DNA from: Dehalococcoidia bacterium
GTDB taxonomy: Bacteria; Chloroflexota; Dehalococcoidia; Tepidiformales; Tepidiformaceae
Assembly (NCBI GenBank): GCA_023228745.1
Contig: JALOAP010000159.1
Span: 1-6,859, forward strand
Length of the DNA: 6,859 nucleotides
Reading direction: 5' to 3'
The notes under the pieces were generated by a model. The model did not search any database, was not told the origin of the DNA, and worked only from the letters and a program-made list of their open reading frames with translations. Below are positions 5,748 to 6,859 of the stretch, piece after piece (position 1 is the stretch's first letter; each line of letters begins with the position of its first letter). The position numbers were made by a program, and so were the translations under genes.

Positions 5748-5770
5748 GGGGAGGCTAAACCTCCCCTTTT
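5748..5770 (+). terminator. Intrinsic terminator of the DinB-like gene
   Basis: GGGGAGG (5748-5754), loop CTAAA, CCTCCCC (5760-5766), then TTTT (5767-5770): a classic rho-independent terminator for plus-strand transcription. The loop contains the trmD stop codon (minus strand) and the right arm lies in the trmD 3' end, so two convergent genes share it. In minus-strand RNA the hairpin forms but no T run follows. Confidence 0.82.
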
Positions 5771-6468
5771 CGTTCGTCTTCAGCAGCCGCCGGGGGCAGC
5801 AGGTCGGGCCGGCGCTGACGGGTGCGCTCAAGCCGCTGTTCGCGCCGCCACTTCTCGATGTTCGCGTGATGGCCGCTCAGCAACACCTCGGGCACCTGCC
5901 AGCCGCGATACTCCGCCGGGCGCGTGTATTGGGGATGCTCCAACAAGCCATCGGCGAATGATTCCTCCTCCGGTGACTTTTCGTCGCCCAGGGCGCCCGG
6001 GATATGCCGGGTGACGGCATCGATGAGCACCATCGCTGGCAGTTCGCCTCCGGTGAGGATGTAGTCGCCGATCGAGACCTCGCGGTCGACGCAGTGCTCG
6101 ACGAAACGCTCATCGACACCTTCGTACCGGCCACAGACCAACACCAACCGCCGGTGCCGGGCGAGTTCGCGGACCAGCGCATCGTCCAGGCGCTCGCCCT
6201 GTGGCGAGAGATAGACCACAAGCCCGCGCTCGTCGTCCAGGGATTGCACCTCTTCGAGCGCCCGGTCGAGCACATCGACACGCATCACCATTCCCTGGCC
6301 TCCGCCAAACGGGTAATCGTCGACGCTGCGGTGCTTGTCCGTCGCGTGCTCACGAATGTCGTGAATCTCAAGGTCGAGCAGGCCAGCGTCACGCGCTCGC
6401 TTGATGATGGAAACGTCGAGCGGTCCAACAAACGCGCCGGGGAAAATGGTCAGGACATCGATACGCAC
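5755..6468 (-). CDS. trmD: tRNA (guanine-N1-)-methyltransferase TrmD
   Basis: TrmD methylates G37 next to the anticodon of tRNAs reading CNN codons using S-adenosylmethionine, preventing +1 frameshifting. It works as a dimer with a SPOUT trefoil knot. At 237 residues it is of normal length. Family motifs are in order: YPFGGGQGMVM (52-62), LSPQGERL (87-94), GRYEGVDER (113-121), SIGDYILTGGELPAMVLIDA (132-151), GLLEHPQYTRP (174-184) and VPEVLLSGHHANIEKWR (192-208). Numbering matches E. coli TrmD, so the catalytic Arg154 is present, but the position of the proposed base Asp169 reads Glu (EEESFADG). The start is GTG 6468, fixed by the family N terminus MRIDVLTIFP; no clear ribosome binding site precedes it. 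It lies 51 bp after the mog-like gene on the same strand, probably co-transcribed. The usual rpsP/rimM/rplS neighbours are not seen on the visible side. Confidence 0.97.
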   Translation of the reverse strand: MRIDVLTIFPGAFVGPLDVSIIKRARDAGLLDLEIHDIREHATDKHRSVDDYPFGGGQGMVMRVDVLDRALEEVQSLDDERGLVVYLSPQGERLDDALVRELARHRRLVLVCGRYEGVDERFVEHCVDREVSIGDYILTGGELPAMVLIDAVTRHIPGALGDEKSPEEESFADGLLEHPQYTRPAEYRGWQVPEVLLSGHHANIEKWRREQRLERTRQRRPDLLPPAAAEDERKGEV

Positions 6469-6519
6469 AGGGAGAGTGTGGCGGGAGAAGCGCGCAGTGG
6501 ACAGTGGCGGCCGGAGGGA

Positions 6520-6859
6520 TCAGTCTGCGGCGCCGTGCTCGTGGGGCCCTGCGAGCAGTTCGCCGATGTGCGGAAGGAGCGGGAAGAGGACATCGAGCCC
6601 TTCGTCCACTGCCTTCGTGCTCCCCGGGAGGTTGACGATGAGGGTCCGCCTCCGTAGCACGGCCAGGCCGCGAGAAAGGACCGCGTAGGGCGTCTTCTTC
6701 AGCCCTTCGAGCGCGAGCGCCAACGGGATCCCGGGGACATCGCGCTCGGCCACGTCGCGGGTGGCCTCGGGTGTCACGTCCCGTTCCGTCAGTCCCGTGC
6801 CCCCGGTCGTGAGGATCAGTTCCGCAACACCGTCATCGCACCAGGCGCGGAGTTGCTCC
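6520..6859 (-). CDS. mog: MogA/MoaB-type molybdopterin adenylyltransferase, 3' part only
   Basis: The last 112 codons of this gene are in the window; the 5' end lies beyond the right edge. Mog/MoaB proteins adenylylate molybdopterin before molybdenum insertion in cofactor synthesis and act as cytoplasmic trimers. Visible motifs are ELILTTGGTGLTERDVTPEA, with the conserved TTGGTG and Asp used in binding the substrate, then LSRGLAVLRRRTLIVNLPGS, with NLPGS-K typical of the active site. The ending PHIGELLAG is closer to Mog than to MoaB. Assignment to Mog rather than MoaB is from residual similarity only. It is probably transcribed with trmD, which starts 51 bp downstream. The tail after ELLAG (PHEHGAAD) is short and unremarkable. 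Confidence 0.85.
   Translation of the reverse strand, partial: EQLRAWCDDGVAELILTTGGTGLTERDVTPEATRDVAERDVPGIPLALALEGLKKTPYAVLSRGLAVLRRRTLIVNLPGSTKAVDEGLDVLFPLLPHIGELLAGPHEHGAAD

Noticed and set aside
1..6859. tRNA genes, rRNA, CRISPR arrays, insertion sequences or attachment sites
   Set aside because: Reading both strands, I found no cloverleaf-like segment, regularly spaced direct repeats, transposase motifs or terminal inverted repeats.

Overview
The window is G+C-rich (about two thirds by eye) and densely coded on both strands. It has intrinsic terminators and GTG as well as ATG starts. The mix of KdpE-like orphan winged-helix regulators, an ECF sigma factor with a membrane partner carrying a DUF5667-like LPG motif, and a trmD next to a molybdopterin gene suggests Chloroflexota (Thermomicrobia/Sphaerobacter-like) or a high-GC actinobacterium. 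That placement is inference; no rRNA or other taxonomic marker is present.

Layout. (1) 162-902 (+) encodes a Crp/Fnr-family regulator whose leader folds into a hairpin covering its Shine-Dalgarno sequence. (2) 1181-1948 (+) and 1896-2681 (-) are two convergent OmpR/KdpE-type winged-helix regulators with degenerate receiver domains; their 3' ends overlap by 53 bp and no histidine kinase is nearby. (3) 4486 down to 2793 (-) is a two-gene operon: an ECF sigma factor overlapping by ATGA with a single-pass membrane protein, probably its anti-sigma factor, which has a repetitive beta-like and Pro/Thr-rich outer part. The operon ends at a strong terminator (2727-2772). (4) Divergent from the sigma gene, at 4700-4846 and 4908-5060 (+), are two tiny genes, each with a good ribosome binding site. 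They encode Asn/Gln-rich peptides of 48 and 50 residues. Both carry the spaced motif Q-x3-Q-x3-N twice, 18-19 residues apart, and one copy matches the curlin core Q-x-G-x-N-x-A-x3-Q with Ala for Gly. (5) 5270-5715 (+) is a DinB/YfiT-type four-helix protein whose well-placed ATG is out of frame with its body. (6) On the minus strand are trmD (6468-5755) and the 3' part of a mog/moaB-type gene running off the right edge.

How the parts may work together. The sigma/anti-sigma operon and the divergent peptide pair share a 213-bp intergenic region, where GTAACACC occurs twice in the orientation of the sigma gene. A testable model is that the ECF system, responding to a surface signal sensed by its membrane partner, controls itself and a small self-assembling (curlin-like) peptide pair. 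The peptides have no visible signal peptide, so export and function are open. This sigma/peptide locus is the most novel part of the window. trmD and mog are housekeeping genes, and the Crp-like and winged-helix genes are regulators without a visible target here.
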